DNA from: Sphingobacteriales bacterium
GTDB taxonomy: Bacteria > Bacteroidota > Bacteroidia > Chitinophagales > LD1
Direction of reading: 5' to 3'
NCBI GenBank assembly: GCA_018262795.1
Contig: JADFDM010000001.1
Location: forward strand, 344,283 to 405,907
DNA: 61,625 bases
Positions 54,377 to 61,625 of this stretch are shown here, piece after piece. The position numbers and the translations under genes were made by a program. How positions within the stretch are numbered: position 1 is the stretch's first letter; the number at the start of each line of letters is the position of its first letter. The notes under the pieces were generated by a model. That model worked only from the letters and a program-made list of their open reading frames with translations, did not search any database and was not told where the DNA came from.

Positions 54377-55198
54377 CTATGGAAACTTAGGGAACTTGCT
54401 CCAGTCGGGCTTGCGCTTTTCGAGGAAAGCATTCTTGCCTTCTTTGGCTTCTTCACTCAGGTAATAAAGCAAAGTGGCATTGCCGGCCAGTTCTTGTATG
54501 CCTGCCTGCCCATCCAATTCAGCATTGAACGAAGCTTTTAACATGCGAATGGAAAGAGGGGATTTCTCCTGTATCTTTTTACACCATTCCACGGTTACAT
54601 CTTCCAGCATTTCGCGCGGCACCACCTTGTTTACCATGCCCATATCTAAGGCATCTTGGGCACTGTACTGATCGCACAAGAACCAAATTTCTCGAGCTTT
54701 TTTCTGGCCTACGCAGCGAGCCAAATAGCTGGCGCCAAAGCCGCCATCAAAGCTGCCCACCTTAGGGCCGGTTTGTCCAAACGTGGCATTCTCGCTGGCA
54801 ATAGTTAAGTCGCATACAACATGTAGCACATGCCCTCCTCCGATCGCAAATCCGTTCACCATAGCAATCACCGCTTTGGGGATAGAGCGAATTTGTTTCT
54901 GCAAGTCCAGCACGTTTAGGCGAGGCACTTCATCGGTGCCCACATAGCCCCCGTGCCCGCGCACGTTCTGATCGCCCCCGCTACAGAAAGCCTTATCGCC
55001 CTGGCCGGTAAACACAATGCACTGAATATCGGGATTGTCGCGGCAAATGAACATGGCATCAATCATCTCCTTTACCGTGAGCGGAGTAAAGGCGTTGTAG
55101 TACCGGGGGCGGTTCATGGTTATTTTAGCGATGCCTTCAAACAGTTCAAATTTGATTTCCTTGTATTCCTTAATCGGGGTCCAGTTTCTTTTGCTCAT
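54377..55198 (-). CDS. menB: 1,4-dihydroxy-2-naphthoyl-CoA synthase
   Basis: A 273-residue crotonase-fold enzyme with MenB motifs: [79 protein letters not shown] and a C-terminal [10 protein letters not shown]. It closes the second ring from o-succinylbenzoyl-CoA in menaquinone synthesis. Its ATG overlaps the menD stop by four bases (55195-55198). The 54165-54376 gap downstream holds no gene. Confidence 0.97.
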   Translation of the reverse strand: MSKRNWTPIKEYKEIKFELFEGIAKITMNRPRYYNAFTPLTVKEMIDAMFICRDNPDIQCIVFTGQGDKAFCSGGDQNVRGHGGYVGTDEVPRLNVLDLQKQIRSIPKAVIAMVNGFAIGGGHVLHVVCDLTIASENATFGQTGPKVGSFDGGFGASYLARCVGQKKAREIWFLCDQYSAQDALDMGMVNKVVPREMLEDVTVEWCKKIQEKSPLSIRMLKASFNAELDGQAGIQELAGNATLLYYLSEEAKEGKNAFLEKRKPDWSKFPKFP

Positions 55199-56892
55199 AG
55201 TTGGGGTCTAATGGTTTTAAAATATTGTTTAAAAACAGCAGCGCTGATTACATTGTTCGTTTTTATTTCGAGAATGGCCGGCCTTCCTTTCTTTGGCAGA
55301 TAGAAATCGGCCAGTGCTTCGTCCAAGTGTTCCGGTTGGTCACAAAAATAATAAGGGATGTCAAACATGGTAGCGAGATGTTTGGCAGTGAGGGTATGTT
55401 TGGTCTCAAAAAATTTCTCAAAGTCAGGCATCTCAGCCGGGCCATCCATCAAGCGGAAAATATTACCTCCGGAATTATTGATAATGATGATGCGGAAATT
55501 AGGCGAAAGGTGGTTGTTCCAAAGGGCATTTGAATCGTACAGAAAACTCACATCGCCCACCACGCAAATGGTCATTTCTTTAGTTACGTGAGCGGCTCCG
55601 GCTGCTGTGCTCACACAGCCGTCAATTCCACTGGTTCCCCGATTGGCATTTACCGTTAATGAAATATCGTGTGGGAAGAAATTGGAATAGCGAACAGGAG
55701 TGGAGTTGCCGTATTGAATATGACTGCCTTGCGGAAAAGAGGAAACGAGTTTTTGAAGAACGGTGAAGTCTGAATAGGGAGCCTCTTGCAGGTAATCGCT
55801 TTTCTGTTGCTCCACTTTGGCCGATAAATTATGCCAGGAAGTTTTGAAGTCAGTATTCTCCTTTTCGCGCATTTCAAGCAAGCACTCTAAGGCTTCTTCT
55901 TCGCGCATGATGGGGGAAGGGGTGGGAGATAAATGGAAATAATTCCGACCTCGTATTTCGCCCGATGACGCTATATCCCAATGATAGGCCGGCTGGAATG
56001 TGCGCAAAAATTGGCGGATGCGCTTTGAAATAATCTGATTGCCTAAGGTGATTACAATGTCGGGAAAGAAGCGAACGTCTTCTGTATTTTCGAAGGCAGC
56101 AAGGCAGGAATCATAATCGAGAATAGCCCCTACTGAAGAGCAGTTAGAAACAGATTCGGCCAGCACCACCACATCCTTCCGCATGGCCAAGGTCTTTATC
56201 TGATCGGTGAAATTCTTGTCGGGACGGTGCAGCCCAACAATGATTAATTTGCAACTCGACTTCGCTAATTCTTCCGCCATCAGTTGCTGCGATGCAATGC
56301 GAAGTTTTGTGCTGTTGCCAACTGCTTCCGGCTTAAAAATATTTTTAGGAAGCTTGGTAGAAGCGCTTTCTGCGATTTCATACAATGGCTCTTTGAAGTG
56401 AATATTTAATCTGGAAGGGAAGTTGTTTTCATGCACCTTAAATATTGCTTTTTCTACCTTGCGCACAATTTCGGCAGCGGGTTCTTTGTCGGCCTCTAAC
56501 TCCATGTCGAAGGCAAAGTTGCCGAATAATCCTACCTGATAAATAGACTGATTTTCTCCCTCCATTACAGCGCCTTCGGGGCGGTCGGCCGTTAGAAATA
56601 ACAGCGGCACCTCTTGGTAATAGGCTTCGCAGCAGGCCGGCAACAAATTGAGGGTGGCGGTGCCCGATGTGCAAACCACCGCCACCGTTTCTTGCAATTG
56701 CTGCGCTATTCCCAAGGCATAATACCCTGCTGACCGCTCATCGGGAACCACAATACATTCTATATCGGCAATCTGAGAGAAGGCAATGACTAAAGGAGCA
56801 GAGCGCGAGCCGGGAGAAAAAACTACTTTGCGGATACCTTTGAGATGACAAGTCTCCGCTATTAACTGTCCGCTTTTATTCGCTGAAATCAT
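55195..56892 (-). CDS. menD: 2-succinyl-5-enolpyruvyl-6-hydroxy-3-cyclohexene-1-carboxylate synthase
   Basis: A 565-residue thiamin-diphosphate enzyme: [33 protein letters not shown] (catalytic Glu), [52 protein letters not shown] and the ThDP/Mg motif [16 protein letters not shown] ... [10 protein letters not shown]. First committed step of menaquinone synthesis from isochorismate and 2-oxoglutarate. It heads the minus-strand cluster menD-menB-unknown-menA; menC, menE and menF are not in the window. The 56893-57104 stretch upstream has no gene. Confidence 0.97.
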   Translation of the reverse strand: MISANKSGQLIAETCHLKGIRKVVFSPGSRSAPLVIAFSQIADIECIVVPDERSAGYYALGIAQQLQETVAVVCTSGTATLNLLPACCEAYYQEVPLLFLTADRPEGAVMEGENQSIYQVGLFGNFAFDMELEADKEPAAEIVRKVEKAIFKVHENNFPSRLNIHFKEPLYEIAESASTKLPKNIFKPEAVGNSTKLRIASQQLMAEELAKSSCKLIIVGLHRPDKNFTDQIKTLAMRKDVVVLAESVSNCSSVGAILDYDSCLAAFENTEDVRFFPDIVITLGNQIISKRIRQFLRTFQPAYHWDIASSGEIRGRNYFHLSPTPSPIMREEEALECLLEMREKENTDFKTSWHNLSAKVEQQKSDYLQEAPYSDFTVLQKLVSSFPQGSHIQYGNSTPVRYSNFFPHDISLTVNANRGTSGIDGCVSTAAGAAHVTKEMTICVVGDVSFLYDSNALWNNHLSPNFRIIIINNSGGNIFRLMDGPAEMPDFEKFFETKHTLTAKHLATMFDIPYYFCDQPEHLDEALADFYLPKKGRPAILEIKTNNVISAAVFKQYFKTIRPQL

Positions 56893-57104
56893 GGGGCAGC
56901 AAAGGTGAAAAACTTTCGCTTATTTGAGGAAGGGTCATTTTCAGTTTTCTGTTTCCGATTTTCTGCTTCAGAAGCCTTCGGAGGACGTTGAGAAGGGAAT
57001 GGTGACAGTTCAGAAGGACAAAATGGCCAATGGTAAGAAGCGAGAGATAAGAAGCGGGAAACAAGAACAAGTCACAAGACCCAAGAAACAAGACAGAGTA
57101 TTAA

Positions 57105-57157
57105 CTCCAGCCTTTAGACTGGAGGCAACAGAATATCTATCTCATGGGCTTTAGCCC
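57105..57157. repeat. REP-like palindromic element
   Basis: Two small palindromes stand side by side: CTCCAG/CTGGAG (57105-57110 and 57119-57124) and GGGCTTTAGCCC (57146-57157), joined by GGCAACAGAATA. This pair layout resembles REP elements mobilised by Y1 (RAYT) transposases in Bacteroidota. Only one copy is seen here and no RAYT gene. Confidence 0.4.
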
Positions 57158-57288
57158 TACCTACCTTAAAAGTGATGGCTAAGGCCGTGTAGTTTGTGGT
57201 GGCTTTTCTCCGCCATAAATGACAGCGTTAATAATTATTTTTTGCGCCAGGGTCTATGTCTTTACAAGCGTACCTGATAGCTGGAAAA

Positions 57289-57308
57289 TGTCTGTGGAGA
57301 CACAGACA
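57289..57308. other. Small perfect hairpin
   Basis: TGTCTGTG and CACAGACA form an 8-bp stem around GAGA. No T tract follows, so it is not an obvious terminator. It lies in the gene-free 56.9-57.6 kb stretch. Confidence 0.4.
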
Positions 57309-57410
57309 CTGGCTTAGACATTAGCTTCTTTTATTTTAGAAAGACTCGCGCAATGGCAATGTGTTTTATAGATGCTTGATTGGCACAAGCGGAGGCTTGC
57401 GTCCAATGTT

Positions 57411-57468
57411 ATTAAGTTAAGGATGAGCAGTTCTTCTTCTGCTAAAGCCAAAATGCGCTTAACTTAAT
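57411..57468. repeat. Nested inverted repeat upstream of recombinase gene
   Basis: ATTAAGTTAAG (57411-57421) and CTTAACTTAAT (57458-57468, allowing one base for counting) are perfect inverted copies. Between them a smaller AGCAG/CTGCT hairpin (57426-57443) is nested. The location ~140 bases before a tyrosine recombinase gene suggests an operator or accessory recombination site, unproven. Confidence 0.45.
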
Positions 57469-57575
57469 GCATTGCGCTCGCGCCAGTGAGGGAAAGGGCA
57501 GAGGGTTGGCTAAGAAGAGGCATATATTCGCTGCCGGTTGCATAAAAAGTGTTTTAAGTACTAAGCAAAGTTTTA

Positions 57576-57583
57576 TAAGTTTG
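57576..57583 (+). promoter_or_regulatory. -7 promoter element of recombinase gene
   Basis: TAAGTTTG fits TAnnTTTG and lies 20 bases before ATG 57604. The -33 region has no good TTTG, so the promoter may be weak or regulated. Confidence 0.4.
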
Positions 57584-57603
57584 AATAGCACAACTAAACA
57601 GAT

Positions 57604-58674
57604 ATGCACTGGAAAGCCGAACCCATTATTCACAACAACCAAGCGCGCATTGCGCTGCATTTCGATTACAGTAAAGAAGTAAACGAGCGGGTGCGAAAAT
57701 TAGCCGGAGCTAAATGGAGCAGCACATTGAAAGTATGGCATGTACCGGATAATGTCACTTACCGAGAACAGTTTAAACTGCCCGAATACAGTATTGTCAT
57801 ACAAGCTACAAGACAATCTGCGCCTTTGATTGCAGAAGAAATAATTGCCCAAGTAGAAACGTATAAACGATGGCTACGATCGCGCAGATACAGCGACAAT
57901 ACCATAAAAACATATAGCGAGGCACTGCTTAGTTTTTTAAAATATTATGCGCATAAACCGGTTAATGAAATCACGAACGATGATGTAATCGCGTTTAACA
58001 ACGATTATATTTTAAAGAACAAACTGTCGGCTTCGTACCAAAACCAAATAGTAAACGCCATAAAACTGTTTTTTAAAAAAATAAAGAGCAGTGCTATAAA
58101 TGTTGATTTGGTACACCGGCCTAAACGCGCTAAACAATTGCCTAATGTATTAAGTAAAGAAGAAGTAAAACAACTATTGGGAGCACCGCAGAATATAAAA
58201 CACAAAACTATGCTGGCACTAATTTATAGTTGCGGACTGCGAAGAAGCGAACTGCTAAACCTGAAACCTGCCGACATAAATTCAAACCGGAACTTAATTG
58301 TGATAAAACAAGCTAAGGGCAAAAAAGACCGCATAGTACCCCTGTCAGAAAAAGTATTGTTGATGCTTCGCTCGTATTATAAAACGTATAAACCAAAAAC
58401 CTGGCTTTTTGAAGGGCAACTGGAAAACGAGCAATACGATGAACGCAGTTTGTCGAATGTTTTGAAACAGGCTTTGGCAAAAACAAAGATAAACAAACCG
58501 GTAACCCTGCATTGGCTGCGACACAGTTATGCCACTCATCTGCTTGAAGCGGGAACAGATTTACGCTATATACAAGAAATATTAGGGCATAAAAGCAGCA
58601 AGACCACAGAGATATACACCCACGTAAGCAGTAAGAATATTCAAAAAATAGCAAGCCCTTTTGATACCTTGTGA
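57604..58674 (+). CDS. Tyrosine recombinase (integrase)
   Basis: A 356-residue tyrosine recombinase. An extra N-terminal part (1-80; WSSTLKVWHVP) precedes a SAM-like core-binding domain (about 85-165) and the catalytic domain with all six residues in place: R213 (CGLRRSEL), K240 (GKKDRIVPL), H303 and R306 (HWLRHSYATHLLEAG), H329 (LGHKSS) and Tyr338 (YTHVSS). The insertion typical of IntI integron integrases is not visible, so by sequence it is Xer-like. A palindromic site and attC-like elements lie directly downstream, suggesting it serves that array. Confidence 0.93.
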   Translation: MHWKAEPIIHNNQARIALHFDYSKEVNERVRKLAGAKWSSTLKVWHVPDNVTYREQFKLPEYSIVIQATRQSAPLIAEEIIAQVETYKRWLRSRRYSDNTIKTYSEALLSFLKYYAHKPVNEITNDDVIAFNNDYILKNKLSASYQNQIVNAIKLFFKKIKSSAINVDLVHRPKRAKQLPNVLSKEEVKQLLGAPQNIKHKTMLALIYSCGLRRSELLNLKPADINSNRNLIVIKQAKGKKDRIVPLSEKVLLMLRSYYKTYKPKTWLFEGQLENEQYDERSLSNVLKQALAKTKINKPVTLHWLRHSYATHLLEAGTDLRYIQEILGHKSSKTTEIYTHVSSKNIQKIASPFDTL

Positions 58675-58707
58675 AAAAAATAGGGATATTTGGTTACAGC
58701 CATTTTA

Positions 58708-58775
58708 TGGCACATGTCTATCTAAAAACAGATGGATATGTGCCACAGAGTGGCACATATAAACAAGTTAGCGGC
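58708..58775. other. Candidate recombinase core site (attI-like)
   Basis: TGGCACATGTCTATCT (58708-58723) pairs with AGATGGATATGTGCCA (58730-58745) over 16 bp with two G-T wobbles, around a 6-base AAAAAC spacer, the geometry of a tyrosine-recombinase core (two inverted arms, 6-8 bp spacer). A third copy, TGGCACATAT (58751-58760), can pair with the second arm instead. GTTAGCGGC (58767-58775) follows, where the first cassette begins. It starts 34 bases after the recombinase stop. Confidence 0.55.
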
Positions 58776-58854
58776 AAGTTTTGACGACACCGCTCACGAT
58801 AAAACGGGGAAGCCGAAAACTGATTTAGAGTAGGCACAAAAAACAATAAACATT

Positions 58855-59085
58855 ATGGCAGCTAAAACGACACTTTACATTTTGGGAGGATTGGTTTTAA
58901 TCGGTGGGCTTGGTCAATTTTATGGTATATCTCAACTTAGAACTCTTCAAGACTCATTGCTTGGTGGTATGGTTGAACAAATGATTAACCAAAAAATTCA
59001 ATTTGGTTCTATCCTAACAATTAGCGGTTGCATTTTAATTGCTATTGGCTATTTTATTAAACCTAAAAAATCTTCTGATTCTTAA
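58855..59085 (+). CDS. Small two-helix membrane protein
   Basis: A 76-residue protein with two hydrophobic segments (LYILGGLVLIGGLGQFYG, about 6-23, and ILTISGCILIAIGYFI, about 52-68) and a charged KPKKSSDS tail. No known family is recognised. First gene after the att-like site, 23 bases before the OGG-like gene, apparently sharing one cassette with it. A possible role is membrane anchor or immunity partner of its neighbour (speculative). Confidence 0.6.
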   Translation: MAAKTTLYILGGLVLIGGLGQFYGISQLRTLQDSLLGGMVEQMINQKIQFGSILTISGCILIAIGYFIKPKKSSDS

Positions 59086-59108
59086 TCTTCAAAGCCCGCC
59101 ACAACAAA

Positions 59109-60092
59109 ATGAACATTCATAATTACGCAACACTCATTCAACATTTACCTGTTCGACAACAAAGTGAAACGACAAAGCGTAGCACTTGGCGAAAAGCTGA
59201 AAGTGAAATTGATTGGCTCCCCGACTTCAACAACAAACTTTTTGACAATAAAGTAACACTAACCCTTAGCCGACAAGAAATAATTGACACCACAAGTTCG
59301 ATACGGGAATTTATCTTGAAAACAATTTATTGGGGCTACCCAAGTGACATGAGAGGTAATCACTTCGTAAACATCTTACAAAAAATTCAGACACTTGAAA
59401 CTACTCTTAGTAATATTAAAAGAAAGGAAAACCTAACCACGACCGACTTTAACGACCTGACAAAAACTTTCAAAAGTATTCCGGGACTTGGCTTATCAAC
59501 TTACAGCAAACTTTTACATTTCCTTGACATCAAGTTTAACGGCAATCCTTGTTTAATTTTAGACCAAAGAATTATTGATGTTTTTGCAAATAGTTCGTAT
59601 TACGACTTCTCGCAGTTTGGACAAATTACCTATGACAACGCAGCAACAAAATATCTTGAGTATTTAGAAACAACGAACAAACTCGCTAAAGAATTACATA
59701 CGCAACCAGAAAACATTGAACTGTTTTTATTTCTGTTCGGTAACAAGTTAAAAACGGTTGAAGCAGAGAAAGAAATAATTTCTCAAATGTGGAACGGCTA
59801 CTGTCCAGAGAGTATGCTTAAAGGAAAAAAAGTTCGGATGCGATTAAACGACTGGGATTTTTTTGAAAGCGAAGAAACACGACTTCAAATTTGTGTGTTG
59901 AGTGGTGTGCAAGCAATCATTTTAAACTTTAGAGGCAAAGGAGAGTTCCGTTCAACTCCAAACTTTGCAGACGAAATAGAAAATGGTGAAATTTTAAGCC
60001 CACAAAATACTGACAGTCCACCCTTCAACGACCCGACAGTGGTTTTTCAAAATAGCGAGGAAATCGAAAAATATATTAGAGCAATTAAATAA
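59109..60092 (+). CDS. OGG-fold/helix-hairpin-helix protein, possible DNA glycosylase-like
   Basis: A 327-residue soluble protein. WGYPSDMRGNHF (about 78-89), a helix-hairpin-helix segment SIPGLGLSTYSKLLHFLD (about 124-141) and a following Asp in LILDQRIID resemble the HhH-GPD arrangement of 8-oxoguanine glycosylases, particularly a family of stand-alone OGG-fold proteins found in accessory DNA. The catalytic Lys of true Ogg is not obvious. The C-terminal ~80 residues are unassigned. AT-rich composition and position in a cassette suggest horizontal transfer. DNA repair, base-modification recognition or defence are all possible. Confidence 0.5.
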   Translation: MNIHNYATLIQHLPVRQQSETTKRSTWRKAESEIDWLPDFNNKLFDNKVTLTLSRQEIIDTTSSIREFILKTIYWGYPSDMRGNHFVNILQKIQTLETTLSNIKRKENLTTTDFNDLTKTFKSIPGLGLSTYSKLLHFLDIKFNGNPCLILDQRIIDVFANSSYYDFSQFGQITYDNAATKYLEYLETTNKLAKELHTQPENIELFLFLFGNKLKTVEAEKEIISQMWNGYCPESMLKGKKVRMRLNDWDFFESEETRLQICVLSGVQAIILNFRGKGEFRSTPNFADEIENGEILSPQNTDSPPFNDPTVVFQNSEEIEKYIRAIK

Positions 60093-60112
60093 TGGCAACA
60101 CAAACATTGCAA

Positions 60113-60141
60113 GGTTTGTCCGTCTTGTGGACGGACAAACC
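60113..60141. terminator. Perfect 12-bp hairpin
   Basis: GGTTTGTCCGTC (60113-60124) and GACGGACAAACC (60130-60141) pair perfectly around TTGTG. It lies 21 bases after the OGG-like gene and ends 5 bases before the GCTAAC of the attC-like site. No T tract follows, so termination is uncertain. Confidence 0.55.
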
Positions 60142-60145
60142 AGCC

Positions 60146-60275
60146 GCTAACATCGGGTTAAATGAAATGGCGCGGGAAGTCTTTTATGCAAGTGTTACTT
60201 TCTTATTTTAGTTTGTGTTTAGCGGACAGAAAGCGCGTTTTAATGCGCCACTTCATTAACCCGTAAAACGTTAGC
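60146..60275. other. attC-like recombination site
   Basis: 130 bases framed by GCTAAC (60146-60151) and GTTAGC (60270-60275). Inside, CGGGTTAAATGAAATGGCGC (60154-60173) pairs with 60245-60263 (GCGCCACTTCATTAACCCG) over ~19 bp with one unpaired A and one wobble. The unpaired spacers next to the cores, the extrahelical base and a ~70-base apical loop match attC design (R''/R', L''/L'). No gene overlaps it. Confidence 0.7.
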
Positions 60276-60284
60276 ACTCATTTT

Positions 60285-60794
60285 ATGACGACAACAACGA
60301 CATACATATTGACAATCTTAATTCTAACTTTCGGACTGCTTTCTTGTGGACAAAATACAGCATCGCAAGAACCAATAAAGGATAAATCAAACTTTTCACT
60401 TTCAATAACAACATACAATCACGCAGAACAAATGTTTAATGGTATAACGACCTATGACCTAAAGAATGACACTTTGAAAATTAACAGGTCATTTATGTTT
60501 TCAGACAAGGACACAATACTATTCTCAAAAAGAATAGACGATAATTCCATAGAACAAATAGAAAGTATACGCATTGACAGTTTAAAGGACTTTTATTTTA
60601 ACAACTGCATAATGGCGACCAGTGGAAATGAATATTTTATCTCAACAACTATTGACACAGTTAATAAAAAAATTGCTCTTCATCACTATTACGACAAACA
60701 AATTGAAAAATTAATTACTGAATTAAATAAAAACATACCAGACATTTTTAAACTTGACTATTTGACAAGTGAAACTAAACAAGACTGCGAATGA
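60285..60794 (+). CDS. Putative lipoprotein cassette gene
   Basis: A 169-residue protein with signal and lipobox (YILTILILTFGLLSCG, Cys near residue 22), then a short beta-rich domain (FSLSITTYNHAEQMFNGITTYDL, FSKRIDDNSIEQI, YFISTTIDTVNKKIALHHYYD). No family is recognised. The ATG lies 9 bases after the GTTAGC of one attC-like site and the stop 8 bases before the GCTAAC of the next, so it fills one cassette exactly. Codon use is AT-rich. Confidence 0.7.
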   Translation: MTTTTTYILTILILTFGLLSCGQNTASQEPIKDKSNFSLSITTYNHAEQMFNGITTYDLKNDTLKINRSFMFSDKDTILFSKRIDDNSIEQIESIRIDSLKDFYFNNCIMATSGNEYFISTTIDTVNKKIALHHYYDKQIEKLITELNKNIPDIFKLDYLTSETKQDCE

Positions 60795-60802
60795 AAACGA
60801 GT

Positions 60803-60933
60803 GCTAACAGCACCTACCCAAAAGGCGGGGTTTCGTGTTCCAAAGACAATTTTGTGGTTAATGGAAGTTTAGTTTTTCAAATCAAGTTTAGTGGTAAAAA
60901 TCCCGCCCTTCGGGTAGCTGCGAAACGTCAGGC
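60803..60933. other. attC-like recombination site
   Basis: 131 bases from GCTAAC (60803-60808) to GTCAGGC (60927-60933, a variant of GTTAGGC). Inner arms: the CTACCC-AAAAGGCGGGG stretch at 60813-60830 pairs with TCCCGCCCTTCGGGTAG (60901-60917), with the loop between. The right core is slightly decayed. Almost the same sequence occurs at 28391-28515. Confidence 0.65.
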
Positions 60934-61026
60934 TGTGAAATAACCCCCTCTTTGGTTTTTACCGGCAAAAAAACCGCGGTAGGCTTTTGTATAGAGCGCT
61001 TTAAAGCGATTTGAGCTTGCTGTTTT

Positions 61027-61452
61027 TCAGGCAGCTACTCTTCCCCCAAAATTTTGAAGAGCGTAAAAGAGCTGTAAACGAAGCAGTTTTTGGCAAAGCC
61101 GGGCAATCCTCTTGTAGTTGGGTTGCCAGTTTTGGAGTTTTTCTAATAGCTCAGGGATGCCGAGGATGTTGATGCTGCGTTTGAGGTTATAGACCAAGCA
61201 AATCAGGCTGTGCTCTCCGTTTACTTTCTCCAATACGTTGAGATAGCCATAGAGATACAGTTTTAAAAACAGAGTAGGGTGAAAAGGCGGGCGGCCTTCT
61301 GTCTTGAGCGAAGCCACTGTAAATTGCAGTTGTTCTAAATCGAGTTTATTGACAAAGGCCTCCAATACTCGGACCGAATTGCTATCTCCAATTTGTTCTT
61401 CGAGACAGCTAAAGTGCATTTGAAGCCGGTTCTGTGCTTGTATATATTCCAT
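61027..61452 (-). pseudogene. Internally deleted IS1182-like transposase
   Basis: The 141-residue frame from ATG 61452 (in-frame upstream to 61554) begins with the normal N-terminal domain (MEYIQAQNRLQ, VRVLEAFVNKLDL, GRPPFHPTLFLKLYLYGYLN). It then jumps directly to what is normally the C-terminus (VLEKVNGEHSLICLVYNLKR, INILGIPELLEKLQNW). The central DDE nuclease part, some 250-300 residues in family members, is missing without loss of frame. It cannot transpose by itself but might be mobilised by a full element. Its halves match the fragments at 22611-22895 and 28516-28779. Confidence 0.85.
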
Positions 61453-61625
61453 ATCCTCGATGACGAACAGCAAAAGAAAAAATTGTACTTTTTCCTCAAT
61501 TTTTTTTGGAATAACTTGGAGGGAGGTATTTTCACAGTCTGCCGTTACCGGCAATCCTTCCTATCCCGCCACGGCATTGACTTCCACGGCTAACGAGCGT
61601 CACACTTCGGACAAGATTTATCTAT

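Noticed and set aside
57604-61594. Classical class 1-type integron
   Set aside because: The recombinase lacks the recognisable IntI-specific insertion and the right-hand cores vary (GTTAGC, GTCAGGC), so only an integron-like call is justified.

Overview
The window reads as chromosome of a Bacteroidota bacterium, probably a gliding or environmental lineage near Chitinophagales/Saprospiria. The evidence is secreted proteins with type IX secretion (T9SS) sorting domains of both type A and type B, SprB-like repeats, TonB-dependent receptors with an N-terminal carboxypeptidase-regulatory-like domain, a PorE-like OmpA protein, menaquinone genes, and promoters that fit the Bacteroidetes TTTG/N19/TAnnTTTG pattern. 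No rRNA, tRNA or CRISPR array was recognised.

Layout. 1-8.9 kb: 3' end of a giant T9SS type B adhesin-like protein, mrp plus a NifU-like Fe-S gene, a secreted beta-helix protein, and a PAS histidine kinase with two receiver proteins. 8.9-14.3 kb: a large transglutaminase-like periplasmic protein on the minus strand, then a WbqC-like protein overlapping a CvfB-like S1 protein. 14.5-22.4 kb: three tandem secreted M43 (cytophagalysin-type) metalloproteases, each with a T9SS type A tail. 22.4-28.8 kb: an AT-rich accessory island. It starts with an array of degenerate 21-bp repeats and half of an IS1182-like element, carries a four-gene operon (Xre regulator, DNA methyltransferase, double-GHKL ATPase/histidine kinase, receiver-like protein), and ends in an attC-like palindrome and the other half of the IS. 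Two long hairpins of one design, with different but self-complementary stems, bracket the operon.

28.8-56.9 kb is mostly core genome: M23 peptidase, alaS, a toxin-antitoxin pair wedged between alaS and gatB, gatB, a TlpA-like thioredoxin, YjbQ-family protein, dnaK, panB, a PorE-like protein, pyruvate carboxylase, two TonB-dependent receptors, and a menD-menB-unknown-menA cluster. A second degenerate array, with a 42-bp period, lies between the PorE-like gene and pyruvate carboxylase.

56.9-61.6 kb is a second accessory region that looks like an integron. A tyrosine recombinase gene is followed by a compact palindromic site ending in GTTAGC. Small AT-rich genes follow (two-TM protein, OGG-fold/HhH protein, lipoprotein), punctuated by ~130-bp imperfect palindromes framed by GCTAAC...GTTAGC, the architecture of attC recombination sites. 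The last of these and the adjoining IS remnant are nearly duplicated at the right end of the 23-28 kb island, which ties the two accessory regions together.

The two strongest candidates for something not well described are the methyltransferase/double-GHKL/receiver operon (a possible phosphorelay-controlled defence or epigenetic system) and the integron-like cassette array in a Bacteroidota background. Both calls rest on sequence reading alone; no search or folding program was run.
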